A DNA stretch of 64,000 bases from contig JANQKF010000020.1 of the NCBI GenBank assembly GCA_028281285.1, positions 124,001 to 188,000 of the forward strand, given 5' to 3'. A program made the translations under genes and the position numbers. This document shows, piece by piece, positions 1 through 9,723 of the stretch. Origin of the DNA: Cyclobacteriaceae bacterium (GTDB taxonomy: Bacteria > Bacteroidota > Bacteroidia > Cytophagales > Cyclobacteriaceae). Position 1 is the first letter of the stretch; each line of letters opens with the position of its first letter. The notes under the pieces were generated by a model. That model ran no database searches, was not told the DNA's origin, and saw nothing but the letters and a program-made list of their open reading frames with translations.

Positions 1-3000
1 ATGGAGATCTGATTGTGGTGGATCGAGAAAATCATATGATTCGAAAAATAGGGACGACCAGTGCAAGTACATTGGCTGGCAATGGTATTGCAGGGTTGAA
101 AAATGATAATGGTATTCAAGCTCAGTTCAATGAGCCCTCTGGAATCACTGTTTCATCAAATGGTACCATTTACATAGCAGATGCAGGCAACCATGTGATT
201 CGTAGCATTAGCACTTCCGGGGACGTGAAGACTTATTCCGGAACAGGAGAATCGGGATATGAAGAGGGCGCACGGCAACTATCTAAGTACAATGAACCGG
301 CTGGACTTGCATTTTGGGGAAGTGATTTATACGTAGCAGATAAACAGAATCATGTGATTCGTAAAGTCACTACAAGTGGTTCGAGCACCTATGCTGGCAC
401 AGGAACGGCTGGTTTCATGGATGGTGAGTCTGGTTCAGCACTTTTCAATCTTCCTACTGACATAGAGTTCGATTCGAAAGGTAATCTCTATGTGGTTGAC
501 TCCGGGAACAAAAGAATTAGAAAAATTAGTACAAGCGGCCAGGTCACAACTGTAGTAGGGAGTGATCTCATTGGGCATACTGATGGAACAGAAGGGGTAT
601 TGGACAGCCCGTTGGGTATAACAATCGATGATGATGACAATCTATTTTTCACAGAGTCAGACACTCATATCGTTCGAAGGCTAAGCAGTGATGGAGTACT
701 CTCCGCATGGGCTGGAAAAGGAGGCTCAGGCGTCACAGATGGTGAGTCTGATGTCGCAACTTTCAATACTCCACGAGGCCTTGCTGTGGACGATTCTGGT
801 GTGTTGTTCGTTGCCGATGAACTCAACCACAAGATCAGGAAAATAACAAGCAGCGAAGGTGATTATCAATTGATCGGAGATCCGATCGGACAAATTGGTG
901 AACATATGGTAAAACTGACTGCATCAGATGGGAGAATTACAACCGAACAAGAATTCATCATCAAGGTGATTGACGGGGTCCTCCCCAAGTTGGTAAGCGT
1001 TAAACGGCATAGTCCGACAACAGAAAAACTCACTAATGGTATAGCCACTTTCCAGGTGATATTCAATGAGGATATGGATGACATTGAGGCAAATGATTTC
1101 ATCTTAAAAAATGAAAACTCTGGCCAGGTCACCTCGGTCGAAAAAATTTCCTCGACAACCTTCAATGTGATTATAGGTGGTATTGGGGATAATACCATAG
1201 TCGAACTTGACTTCCATCCCGACCATGATATAAGCGATATATCCGGCAATACCTTGAACCGATTGCTTGAGGCTACCAATGGCCCCAATGAGTCATTTAT
1301 TGGCCCTGATCCGTTAACCATTGTTTCCATTTTGAGGCATGATCCAACGGATCAGCAGTTAGTCGGAGATCAGGATGAGGTCGTTTTCAAAGTGAAGTTC
1401 AGTGAAGAAGTTCAGGGCATTGCACTTAGCGATTTTGAGGTTAAAGCGGGAGGAGCTTCGGGAACGGTGACAGCCATTAATCAGCCTTCCCCTCCAATTG
1501 AGTTTGAAATTACGGTTTCAAATGTGGCTGGTGGGAAACCGTTGGATCTGGATATTATTGCAACTAATGGCATAAAAGATAATGATGGTAATGCCTTGAG
1601 TTCCACGGATCCCGATGATGAACAGACCTATATTGGAGTTAATATAGCACCTGAAATTACCTCCACCAATGTGATCAATGTTTATCGAGGTGAGACCATA
1701 GACTATGATGTAAAGATTTCTGATCTGGAGGACGATAATTTCGAATTGACGATTGAAAATATTCCGGATTGGCTCACTTCTGAAGCTCAATTTGAGTATT
1801 TAGTCACGACACTTTCACAAATAAGTGACCCCACAGATGAACAAGGTAGGACCAAAACACATGATGATCCGATAGGCCTGACCCTGGACTCCCAAGACAA
1901 CCTCTATGTCATCGATCAGGAAGACGAAACCATTAAAAAAATTACTCCAGAAGGAGAGGTCTCTACCTATGTGAGCTATAAAACCATAGAAGACATAGAT
2001 CCGCAATTTCTGGAATTTGACCTGGATGGAAATCTTATAATAGCCGGTTGGGATGTGATCTACAAGTTAAACGATCAGTCAGAGTTCGAATTACTGGCAG
2101 GAGCCAACAACAGTTCCTCGTTTGCAGACGGTACCAAAGGTGAGGCAAGATTCGATAACATATTTGGGATGGTCCTGGCAGAAGATGGCAATTTGTATCT
2201 GTCAGACCAAAATAACAGAAGAATCAGAAAAGTTACTCCTGAGGGTGTAGTGACCACATTGGCGGGCAGCGGGCCTACTAGTGTTGGGCAGGGTACATTC
2301 GGTCCTTACTTCGAGGATGGTGATGCTGAAACTGCCAAATTCAGTTCACCTCGGGATATTATTTCCGATCACAACGGCAACCTGCTAGTAGCTGACCACT
2401 ATAATGACAGAATTAGAAAAGTTGATATGGCCACCGGACAGGTTTCAACTTTTGCTGGTGGAGGAACATCGGGAACACTTCCGGGTAACGTACTGGAAGT
2501 AAGTTTTATACAACCAACGAATTTGGCGGGAAACTCTGAAGGCAATGTTTACGTCAGACGGAGTGGTTACAGCGGAATGAGGCGTATCGATCCGGAGGGA
2601 AATGTCACATTGGTTACAGGTTCTGAAGCAAATGGCGCAAATGCCTCAGGATACCCCCAGTTTAGCCAATTGGTGGCCAACAGCAAGGGAGAGCTTTTAG
2701 GAAACTATCGTAAAGAGCATTCAATCCATAAGGTCAACCCGAATGGCACAGGCTATAAACTCACAGGAATTGCACCCGATGAGGCAGGGGAGTACAAGTA
2801 TACTATTAAAGTCACTGACGAACACGGTGCGGTTAAAGAAGCGGAATTGGTGATCAATGTCCTTTCCAAAAACCCTGTGTTACTGAAAATTGAGCGTCAC
2901 CAGTTCTATGAAGAGGTTATTGCCCAGGATCAGAGTGAGGCGTTGTTCAGACTAACATTTGACCGCGATATCTCCATGACCAAAGGAGCTAATAATTTTG

Positions 3001-6000
3001 AACTAGTATCGGAAACTGCCAGTGCAACTTTATCGGAGGCCTTCTTTATACAGTTACTGAAGGATGAGATGACAGTGAAGTTGTCAGGTTTCAGCGGCTA
3101 TGGGAAAATAGGCCTCAAGATCAGGGATGGCAATGACATCAAGTCTGTACAGCACAACGCTCCGATAGAAGGCACAGTTCCCACAGAGACTAATGAGACC
3201 TTCATCCTGGAATTGGCTGTTCCTGAAATGAAATACCTTACGTCAATTGGTTCAAGTGGCTGGGGAGGTCAGCAGGTGTCAGGCGATTTTTTTTACACTA
3301 AACGCACCTTTGCTATCAGAGGAGAAGAAGGTCAGCCCGGAGTTACCGTACAAGCCTTTTTGGATGATGTTTTCTTTGGTGAAGACGAAGTGGGGGATGA
3401 TGGTCGTTGGGAGGTCAATTATTCAGGCCCTGATCTTGATGATGGAACTTATGAATTAAAAGTAAAGGCTGTTTATGCAGACTTGTCTCTGGAGAGTGAG
3501 TTTTCCCAAATGGAAAATCTTAAAGTCGATGCGACACCTCCTGACGCCCCTGTAATTACGGGGATCAGCGAAGATTCCGGACTAAGTACAACAGATTTTA
3601 TAACTAATGATGATCAGATCACTTTTTCTGGTACTGCAGAAGCGAATGCTCGGATTCAATTAATTAACGGCAGTGATATTGAAACTATCGCCATGGCTAA
3701 TGCAAATGGAGAATGGACCTACGATCATTCAGATGTTTTGACTGAAGGAATTCATACTTTTACCTTCAGGGCTCTGGATAAAGCAGGTTGGGCCAGTCCT
3801 CAGAATACAGAGGTGGGGGTAGTTATCGATACTACGAACCCTGACACACCTGTCGTGAATTCAATCACAGACGATAATGGGGTCAGTGCTTCAGATAAAC
3901 TGACCAATGACAATATGCCTGAATTCACCGGTTCTGCTGATCCGAATGGCATAGTCGAAATTTTATTGAATGGGAATAGTCTTGCCAGCAATGTGCCGGT
4001 AGGATCAGACGGAATCTGGACATACATCTACAATGGAATCCCCCTTGTTGATGGCATGCATAACATTTTAGCAATTGCTACTGATGAGGCTGGAAATACT
4101 AGTGTTGAGGGCAATGCCTTTACGTTTGAAATCAATGCTACAATAAACGATCCGACATTATCTCCATTAGACGATGAGATAGATATTTTACCTGCCTCCA
4201 ATCTGGTAATGACCTTTACTGAAGACATCCACAAAGGAACAGGTAATATTATCATCAAACAATCCAGTGATAATAGCATACTTGAAACTATCGATGTAAC
4301 CAGTGCTAACGTCACAATAAACGGTGGGGAAGTGACTATTGACCCAACTAACAACTTGTTGCCAACCGGTGAAGAGTTCTATGTGCAGATAGAAGCCGGA
4401 GCTTTGACCGATGATGCAGGAAATAGCCATGGAGGAATAACCAATACAACGGATTGGAGCTTTACAATAATTAATGCTCCAACCATCACATCAGTGACAG
4501 GGCCATCGGCTGGCATCTACGGAATTGGTGATGTACTAAACTTCACCGTAACCTTCACGCTGGATGTTGTAATAGCGGCTCCAATTAATTTCCCAATTGA
4601 TATTGGGGGTACAACGGTATTTGGCTCCTACACGGGAGATGGGAGCAAAAGCAATACAGCGACCTTCGCTTATACTATTTTGGAAGACGAGATAGATAGT
4701 GATGGTATTAGTTTAGGAACCGAATTGATTCTTGCCAGTGGATCAAGTGAGATTAACTATGCCGATAATACCTCTACGGCTGCTCAGCTGGCTTTCTCAG
4801 GTATCGCTGATTTGAGTGGAGTAATTGTAGATGGTGTGAAACCAACAGTAACATTGACGACAGATGCGGCAGCTAGCTTCAACTCGGCCTTTACCGTAAC
4901 GGTTACCTACGATGAAACTGTATCAAATTTTGCCTTGAGTGATATCTCTGTGACTAACGGTACGCCAAGTAACTTCGCACCAGTGACAGCAGGCCAAGTT
5001 TGGACCGCTACCATTACTCCTGATTCTGACGGAACAGTAATCGTAAGTGTGCCTGCAAATGTAGCTCAAGATGCAGGTGGAAACGATAATAATGCCAGTA
5101 ATGCGATAAATATCACATTTGATGCTACGCCACCAGATCCGCCAGTGGTAAGTGGTATCTCGGACGATACCGGATCAGATAATTCGGATGAACTGACCAA
5201 TGATCAAACGCTATCCTTTACCGGAACTGCGGAAGCAAATAGCACAGTCGAAGTGTTTATCGGTGGTTCAAGTATTGGAACTACTACAGCCGATGGTTCA
5301 GGAGATTGGACATTCGATCATAGTAATAACTCTCTTTCGGATGACACCTATACAGTAACTGCTAAAACAACAGATCTAGCTGGAAATACCAGTGATGAGG
5401 GTTTGGCATTGTCTGTGACCGTGGATACCAGCATAATTGCTCCTGGTTTATTTCCTGAAAATGGAGAGATAGGAGTAATTCCCAATGATAACCTTCTAAT
5501 GACCTTTGGTGAAAACATGAACAAGGGCAGTGGCAACATCACTATTAAACGAAGTAGCGACAATTCTACATTTGAAACCATAGATGTGACAAGCAACAAT
5601 GTGAACATCAGTGGTGGAATAGTCACGATTGATCCTACTAATATAATGCTGCCGGCCTTATCTGAGTTTTATGTTCTGATTGATGATGGAGCATTGAAAG
5701 ATGATGCAGGGAATAATTATGCAGGAATTAATTCAACCTCCGAGTGGAGTTTTAGGGTTAAAGATGCTCCCCTGGTGACACTTGTGACTTCCACTGACGG
5801 TACGTATGGTATTGGAGATGTTTTAGAGTTCAATGTGAAGTTCGATATTGATGTAAACACCAGTGGAGATATCACCTTCCCAATTGCATTGAGCGGAGTA
5901 CCTCAAACTGCTTCGTTGATATCCCAGGTCACAAGTGATGAAATGGTCGTTTTTGGCTACACTATACAGGAGGGTGATTTGGACGATAATGGGGTAGGAA

Positions 6001-7274
6001 TCGGAACGACACTGTCGCTTGTCGGAAGCGCTAGCCTGAAGGATGATTTTGACACAGACGCTATATTACTGTTAAATGTCATTGACAACATGAGTAGGGT
6101 GTTGGTAGATGGAGTGAAGCCGTCAGTAACACTTACCACCTCAGTTGATGCCATCGTAAATGATGCTTTTTCTGTCACTTTCAGTTATGATGAAACAGTT
6201 ACGAACTTCTCATTGAGTGATATTTCAGTCACCAATGGAGTTGCCAGTGATTTCACAGTAATCACACCAGGACTGGTTTGGAGTGCTACAATCACTCCGG
6301 ATGCTGCGGGAAATGTAGATGTTTCATTAGGGGCTGATGTGGCCGAAGATCAAGGTGGAAATGGCAATAATGCCAGCAACAATGTGACCCGTCAGTTCAA
6401 TACCGTGCCTAGTGATCTTCTATTGTCCTCTAATAGCATTGCCGAGAATAACTCTTTGGACGATGTGGTAGGAATATTAAGTACAACCGACCCAGACGTT
6501 GGAGATACTCATACCTACACATTTGTGAGTGGCTTAGGGGATACGGATAACGGAACATTTGTCATCCTGGGAAATGAACTTAGGGCAGGAGCCGTGTTTG
6601 ATAGGGAAATCAAGGATCAATATTCCATAAGGGTTAAGGTAGACGATGGAATAAACGGGACCTTTGAGAAGGAATTTACAATCACCATTGATAATGTTCT
6701 CGAGCCTGATTTACGGATTACGGGAGACCAGCAAATTCCGGGAACTGCCTTGAATTTCACCTCAGATTTTGAGATCACCATTCACAACGATGGAGATGGC
6801 GACCTGCAAGTCAATGATATTGTTTACCCAGATCCCGTATTCAGTGGACCTGCTACGCCTATAACGGTATCACCTGCCGGTAGCGAGACTGTTACAATGC
6901 ATTTCACACCTACTGTAGCACAGACCTATTCGGGAAGTATAATTATCGATACGAATGACGGACAAGGGATCTTAGATGTTAGTGCCGATGGAACAATTAT
7001 CACCGGAACTGACGATGATTCGCTGATGGCTAAAAAGATTAACATTTTCCCGAACCCCGTTTCTTCATTGCTGACGGTAGACCTGGAGTCGTATGCCGGT
7101 CGTTCGTTGTCTATCAGCTTATTTGACCTTGGAGGTATTCAACGATTCAGACAGTTGGATTATCAAGAACTGCAACTAGTAATTGATGTTAGCACCTATC
7201 CAAGCGGACTGTACCTATTGTTGGTGGGTGACGGAAAGGAAGTGGTACAGAAGAAGATCATGATTCGGAGATAG
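1..7274 (+). CDS. Giant T9SS-secreted multidomain surface protein (5'-truncated by window)
   Basis: The reading frame is open from base 3 and already inside an NHL repeat (GDLIVVDRENHMIRKI), so the true start lies upstream. About 2,420 residues are visible. In order by base: NHL-type beta-propeller (3-840); second half of an Ig-like domain (about 860-990); two related Ig-like domains (990-1640); first half of a putative Ig domain (1645-1795); second NHL propeller (1800-2750); second half of that Ig domain (2755-2865); then Ig-like modules, including two SbsA/Big_5-like copies (4140-4475, 5435-5760); a cadherin-like module (6400-6700); an ASH/choice-of-anchor-D-like module (6705-6990); and a type A T9SS sorting domain (7020-7274, with NIFPNPV and a final KKIMIRR). 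It should be exported by T9SS and retained or released at the surface, with an adhesive or scaffold role inferred from the architecture. No catalytic domain is visible. The class is secure; the function is not. Confidence 0.9.
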   Translation, partial: GDLIVVDRENHMIRKIGTTSASTLAGNGIAGLKNDNGIQAQFNEPSGITVSSNGTIYIADAGNHVIRSISTSGDVKTYSGTGESGYEEGARQLSKYNEPAGLAFWGSDLYVADKQNHVIRKVTTSGSSTYAGTGTAGFMDGESGSALFNLPTDIEFDSKGNLYVVDSGNKRIRKISTSGQVTTVVGSDLIGHTDGTEGVLDSPLGITIDDDDNLFFTESDTHIVRRLSSDGVLSAWAGKGGSGVTDGESDVATFNTPRGLAVDDSGVLFVADELNHKIRKITSSEGDYQLIGDPIGQIGEHMVKLTASDGRITTEQEFIIKVIDGVLPKLVSVKRHSPTTEKLTNGIATFQVIFNEDMDDIEANDFILKNENSGQVTSVEKISSTTFNVIIGGIGDNTIVELDFHPDHDISDISGNTLNRLLEATNGPNESFIGPDPLTIVSILRHDPTDQQLVGDQDEVVFKVKFSEEVQGIALSDFEVKAGGASGTVTAINQPSPPIEFEITVSNVAGGKPLDLDIIATNGIKDNDGNALSSTDPDDEQTYIGVNIAPEITSTNVINVYRGETIDYDVKISDLEDDNFELTIENIPDWLTSEAQFEYLVTTLSQISDPTDEQGRTKTHDDPIGLTLDSQDNLYVIDQEDETIKKITPEGEVSTYVSYKTIEDIDPQFLEFDLDGNLIIAGWDVIYKLNDQSEFELLAGANNSSSFADGTKGEARFDNIFGMVLAEDGNLYLSDQNNRRIRKVTPEGVVTTLAGSGPTSVGQGTFGPYFEDGDAETAKFSSPRDIISDHNGNLLVADHYNDRIRKVDMATGQVSTFAGGGTSGTLPGNVLEVSFIQPTNLAGNSEGNVYVRRSGYSGMRRIDPEGNVTLVTGSEANGANASGYPQFSQLVANSKGELLGNYRKEHSIHKVNPNGTGYKLTGIAPDEAGEYKYTIKVTDEHGAVKEAELVINVLSKNPVLLKIERHQFYEEVIAQDQSEALFRLTFDRDISMTKGANNFELVSETASATLSEAFFIQLLKDEMTVKLSGFSGYGKIGLKIRDGNDIKSVQHNAPIEGTVPTETNETFILELAVPEMKYLTSIGSSGWGGQQVSGDFFYTKRTFAIRGEEGQPGVTVQAFLDDVFFGEDEVGDDGRWEVNYSGPDLDDGTYELKVKAVYADLSLESEFSQMENLKVDATPPDAPVITGISEDSGLSTTDFITNDDQITFSGTAEANARIQLINGSDIETIAMANANGEWTYDHSDVLTEGIHTFTFRALDKAGWASPQNTEVGVVIDTTNPDTPVVNSITDDNGVSASDKLTNDNMPEFTGSADPNGIVEILLNGNSLASNVPVGSDGIWTYIYNGIPLVDGMHNILAIATDEAGNTSVEGNAFTFEINATINDPTLSPLDDEIDILPASNLVMTFTEDIHKGTGNIIIKQSSDNSILETIDVTSANVTINGGEVTIDPTNNLLPTGEEFYVQIEAGALTDDAGNSHGGITNTTDWSFTIINAPTITSVTGPSAGIYGIGDVLNFTVTFTLDVVIAAPINFPIDIGGTTVFGSYTGDGSKSNTATFAYTILEDEIDSDGISLGTELILASGSSEINYADNTSTAAQLAFSGIADLSGVIVDGVKPTVTLTTDAAASFNSAFTVTVTYDETVSNFALSDISVTNGTPSNFAPVTAGQVWTATITPDSDGTVIVSVPANVAQDAGGNDNNASNAINITFDATPPDPPVVSGISDDTGSDNSDELTNDQTLSFTGTAEANSTVEVFIGGSSIGTTTADGSGDWTFDHSNNSLSDDTYTVTAKTTDLAGNTSDEGLALSVTVDTSIIAPGLFPENGEIGVIPNDNLLMTFGENMNKGSGNITIKRSSDNSTFETIDVTSNNVNISGGIVTIDPTNIMLPALSEFYVLIDDGALKDDAGNNYAGINSTSEWSFRVKDAPLVTLVTSTDGTYGIGDVLEFNVKFDIDVNTSGDITFPIALSGVPQTASLISQVTSDEMVVFGYTIQEGDLDDNGVGIGTTLSLVGSASLKDDFDTDAILLLNVIDNMSRVLVDGVKPSVTLTTSVDAIVNDAFSVTFSYDETVTNFSLSDISVTNGVASDFTVITPGLVWSATITPDAAGNVDVSLGADVAEDQGGNGNNASNNVTRQFNTVPSDLLLSSNSIAENNSLDDVVGILSTTDPDVGDTHTYTFVSGLGDTDNGTFVILGNELRAGAVFDREIKDQYSIRVKVDDGINGTFEKEFTITIDNVLEPDLRITGDQQIPGTALNFTSDFEITIHNDGDGDLQVNDIVYPDPVFSGPATPITVSPAGSETVTMHFTPTVAQTYSGSIIIDTNDGQGILDVSADGTIITGTDDDSLMAKKINIFPNPVSSLLTVDLESYAGRSLSISLFDLGGIQRFRQLDYQELQLVIDVSTYPSGLYLLLVGDGKEVVQKKIMIRR

Positions 7275-7294
7275 GGAACAAAAAGAAAGAAAAA

Positions 7295-7726
7295 ATGGAA
7301 AACATTAGAACAAGATATTTAAAGCTGGTTTTTGGCATAATTGGCCTATTCCTGGTCTCATGTACAGATGAACTTATCCTATCAGACATAGAGTTGGCTT
7401 TTGAAAAATTAGAGGGCTCTTGGGATATGAGCCAAGGTGGAAGCATAATTATCGATGGAATTAATGCTACGCCAAATTTCGAAGGCTTTGGAGTCTCATT
7501 CACAGATGGAGGTTACCAAACAACTAATGCAGGTGATTTATTCAGGGCCAGTGGCACCTGGCAATGGGAAGATGAGACTGCACAGCGAATCCTTGTGGAT
7601 GATAGGAAACAAGTGACAATCATACGATTGACTGAAGAAGAGTTTGTATTCAGTTTCACTTTCAGTGGAACTGGTGGGATTGCCAATGGAATTGCAGGTA
7701 GTTATACCATAAGTCTTAACCAGTAA
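7295..7726 (+). CDS. Small lipoprotein, lipocalin-like size, unknown function
   Basis: This 143-residue protein begins with a lipoprotein signal peptide: a hydrophobic stretch ending LFLVSC, so Cys about 23 should be lipidated. The mature part is rich in beta strands (GSWDMSQGG, SGTWQWEDE) and resembles the lipocalin-like lipoproteins often found in Bacteroidota, though I cannot assign a named family. It starts 20 bp after the giant T9SS protein on the same strand, after an A-rich stretch, so the two are probably co-transcribed, and a strong terminator follows at 7818-7846. A role with the large surface protein is inferred only from position. Confidence 0.7.
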   Translation: MENIRTRYLKLVFGIIGLFLVSCTDELILSDIELAFEKLEGSWDMSQGGSIIIDGINATPNFEGFGVSFTDGGYQTTNAGDLFRASGTWQWEDETAQRILVDDRKQVTIIRLTEEEFVFSFTFSGTGGIANGIAGSYTISLNQ

Positions 7727-7780
7727 AAATAATGTGATGGAAACTTAGATGGGGGAGACGCCCTCTGAGAGTAGGTTGTT

Positions 7781-7812
7781 CAAAAGGTCCCAAGTTGAGG
7801 TCAGACCTTTTG
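7781..7812 (+). other. Hairpin upstream of terminator
   Basis: CAAAAGGTC (7781-7789) pairs perfectly with GACCTTTTG (7804-7812) over a 14-base loop. It sits just before the main terminator in the 3' untranslated region and may protect the transcript end. Confidence 0.4.
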
Positions 7813-7817
7813 AAATG

Positions 7818-7846
7818 AAAGTCGCCCTCCACCAGGGCGACTTTTT
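7818..7846 (+). terminator. Rho-independent terminator after surface-protein operon
   Basis: AAAGTCGCCCT (7818-7828) and AGGGCGACTTT (7834-7844) form a perfect 11-bp stem with a 5-base loop, followed by a T tract through 7846. The rest of the 7727-8008 gap holds no convincing gene. Confidence 0.85.
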
Positions 7847-8008
7847 CTTGTAACAAGTCCTTTTACCGATTGTGACAACTTGTGACAATCGTTTACTCTG
7901 CCATGACAAACCCCTTTTAAAAAGCGCGTTGATTTGAATAAGAATTCGCTGATAAACTTTTAAGGCAATTCGAAAACTAAAAGGTCAATAACTGAAAATC
8001 AACAAACG

Positions 8009-8596
8009 ATGAAAACACGAATCACAAGAACACTGATAGCCATGTTATTAATGGCAATTACTGTCACCGCAAATGCTAATGAAAGATCAATCTCGCTTAA
8101 AAAAGAAGATTCAAACTCGGTAGTCCTGCAAATGGATAATGTGGAAGAGGGAACAGTAATCTCAATCAAAAACAAGAAAGGGAAACTACTTTTCAAGGAT
8201 AAGGCAAAAAGAAGTCAGTACATCAGAAAAATCAAGTTGAATACATTGGAAAGTGGACAACTGAGCCTCGAGCTTGAAAACGATGCAAGCTTAGAGGTTT
8301 TGCCAATAGAGGTGTCCAATTCTTTCGCGGAAATCAAGAAGAACCAGTCTGAGGTCTATGTAAAACCAATTGTGAGAGTTCAGCAAGAGCAACTTCAATT
8401 GTTCTTGAGAGCGGATCACCAAGGCTATTATATAAAAATGACTGACCGATTTGGTGATACGGTGTATAGAGAGGAAATCTCTACCGAAGATCACGGACTT
8501 AAAAGATATGACGTGTCTAACTTACCAAGAGGTCGATACAATATTAAATTCAAAGCAGCAGGTCGAAGCTTTAATCAATCCATCTACATTAAGTAA
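8009..8596 (+). CDS. Secreted beta-rich protein of unknown function
   Basis: This 195-residue protein has a Sec signal peptide (MKTRITRTLIAMLLMAITVTANAN, cleavage likely after the ANA at 21-23). The mature part is beta-strand-rich and has two similar halves. The second half ends with a pattern (YDVSNLPRGRYNIKF) resembling the C-terminal Ig-like/sorting-domain fold of secreted Bacteroidota proteins (compare LPxGxYxxxF), but it lacks the NxxPNP start of a T9SS signal. It could be related to the DUF3244 family; I am not certain. It is transcribed alone: a terminator lies upstream at 7818-7846 and another downstream at 8618-8648. Confidence 0.7.
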   Translation: MKTRITRTLIAMLLMAITVTANANERSISLKKEDSNSVVLQMDNVEEGTVISIKNKKGKLLFKDKAKRSQYIRKIKLNTLESGQLSLELENDASLEVLPIEVSNSFAEIKKNQSEVYVKPIVRVQQEQLQLFLRADHQGYYIKMTDRFGDTVYREEISTEDHGLKRYDVSNLPRGRYNIKFKAAGRSFNQSIYIK

Positions 8597-8617
8597 AAGA
8601 CTACGGTTGGCAATTAA

Positions 8618-8648
8618 AGTCCTCAGCTAAATAGGCTGGGGGCTTTTT
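8618..8648 (+). terminator. Rho-independent terminator
   Basis: CCTCAGC (8621-8627) pairs with GCTGGGG (8635-8641) including a G-U pair, extended by AG/CT at the base, followed by TTTTT (8644-8648). It ends the 8009 transcript and overlaps the stop codon of the convergent gene. Confidence 0.7.
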
Positions 8649-9723
8649 ATATTTCTGCCAGTACCTGTTCAATTTCCGGGGTGATGAGCCCATAGTCATA
8701 AAAAGCCAATCCCTGGGCTCCTGCTTCTTTGGTCAGCTTTACCATTTCTCTAACATCTTGCGGAGTCTTATCATGAAGGTACTGGGCAGTATATAGGGGT
8801 TTGGTTCCATTTAATGCATCTAATCCTTCCTGGGTACCAGATTTGACAAATTCTATCGACTCATCATAGAACTGGTAGTAAATCATCGGGAAAACAAAAT
8901 CAAGATTCCACTCATCCCAAGCTTGTCGAACGAGCTTTCTTGCTAGTTTGGGAGTAGCAAAAACAGAAGCTGATAGCTGCCTATCCATAGCATGAACTTC
9001 ATCGGCAATGCGATTCACAAGGTTGGTGATGGAATCATATCTGAATTGCCTCCATGCCTCATCCTGACTGGGGTCCTCAAGTTCTAAGGGATCATACCCT
9101 GATTCACTTTTAAATTTACTTCTGCAAGTATTGCAGTAACAAAAGTCAAACTGAGGCATTTCATGATCCTGAACCAGATCATACTTTTCCCAAAGTCCGC
9201 GGGGAAGGATCACATCGCAGTATCTTACATAGTCAAGCTGAACGCCTGAAAGTCCTTCCACAGAAGCGATATTTTTCATTCCTTTCACAATCCAGTCTTG
9301 CACTTCTGGTTTAGATGGACAGAGCCATTGATAGTACCCCACATAAGGATTTACGTCAAGGCTGGAATTTCCTTCACGGCTTACCGCATACCATTCAGGG
9401 TGCGCTTGGGCTTCTTCGTTACCGGGACGGTTCATCACCCATTGCCAGGAGTGTATTTCTAAACCCAACGAGTTAGCCAGTGGAACCGAAATATTGAGCG
9501 CTTCTTTGCCTCCTCCGGCCAGTACTCCATGAAATCCAAGTGATTTGAGCCTATTGAATTGAGCTTCCCATTCATCTTTGGTTTTGTTGGCTCCATTGCC
9601 GACCCAGGCCCATAATTTGAATGAATCAACTTCCGGAGACGAACATGATGTCAGTACAGAAGGAGCAATCATAGCGGCACCCGTGACCAACCCCATATTT
9701 TTTATGAATTGTCTTTTCTTCAT
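8647..9723 (-). CDS. Tat-exported glycoside-hydrolase-like lipoprotein (GHL10-like TIM barrel)
   Basis: The start at 9723 gives 358 residues and a 4-bp ATGA overlap with the upstream gene; an alternative start at 9744 adds only MVRKSKK. The N-terminus has a Tat-like KRQFIK motif and a lipobox (LTSC), so the product should be a lipoprotein exported folded. The body looks like the family-10-like/GHL10 glycosidase group: WQWVMNRP, the strand GVQLDYVRY, a CYCNTC cysteine cluster typical of such proteins, and FPMIYYQFY near the barrel end. The substrate is unknown. The tight coupling to a CBM9-like protein supports a carbohydrate role. The family is fairly sure; the activity is inferred. Confidence 0.8.
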   Translation of the reverse strand: MKKRQFIKNMGLVTGAAMIAPSVLTSCSSPEVDSFKLWAWVGNGANKTKDEWEAQFNRLKSLGFHGVLAGGGKEALNISVPLANSLGLEIHSWQWVMNRPGNEEAQAHPEWYAVSREGNSSLDVNPYVGYYQWLCPSKPEVQDWIVKGMKNIASVEGLSGVQLDYVRYCDVILPRGLWEKYDLVQDHEMPQFDFCYCNTCRSKFKSESGYDPLELEDPSQDEAWRQFRYDSITNLVNRIADEVHAMDRQLSASVFATPKLARKLVRQAWDEWNLDFVFPMIYYQFYDESIEFVKSGTQEGLDALNGTKPLYTAQYLHDKTPQDVREMVKLTKEAGAQGLAFYDYGLITPEIEQVLAEI

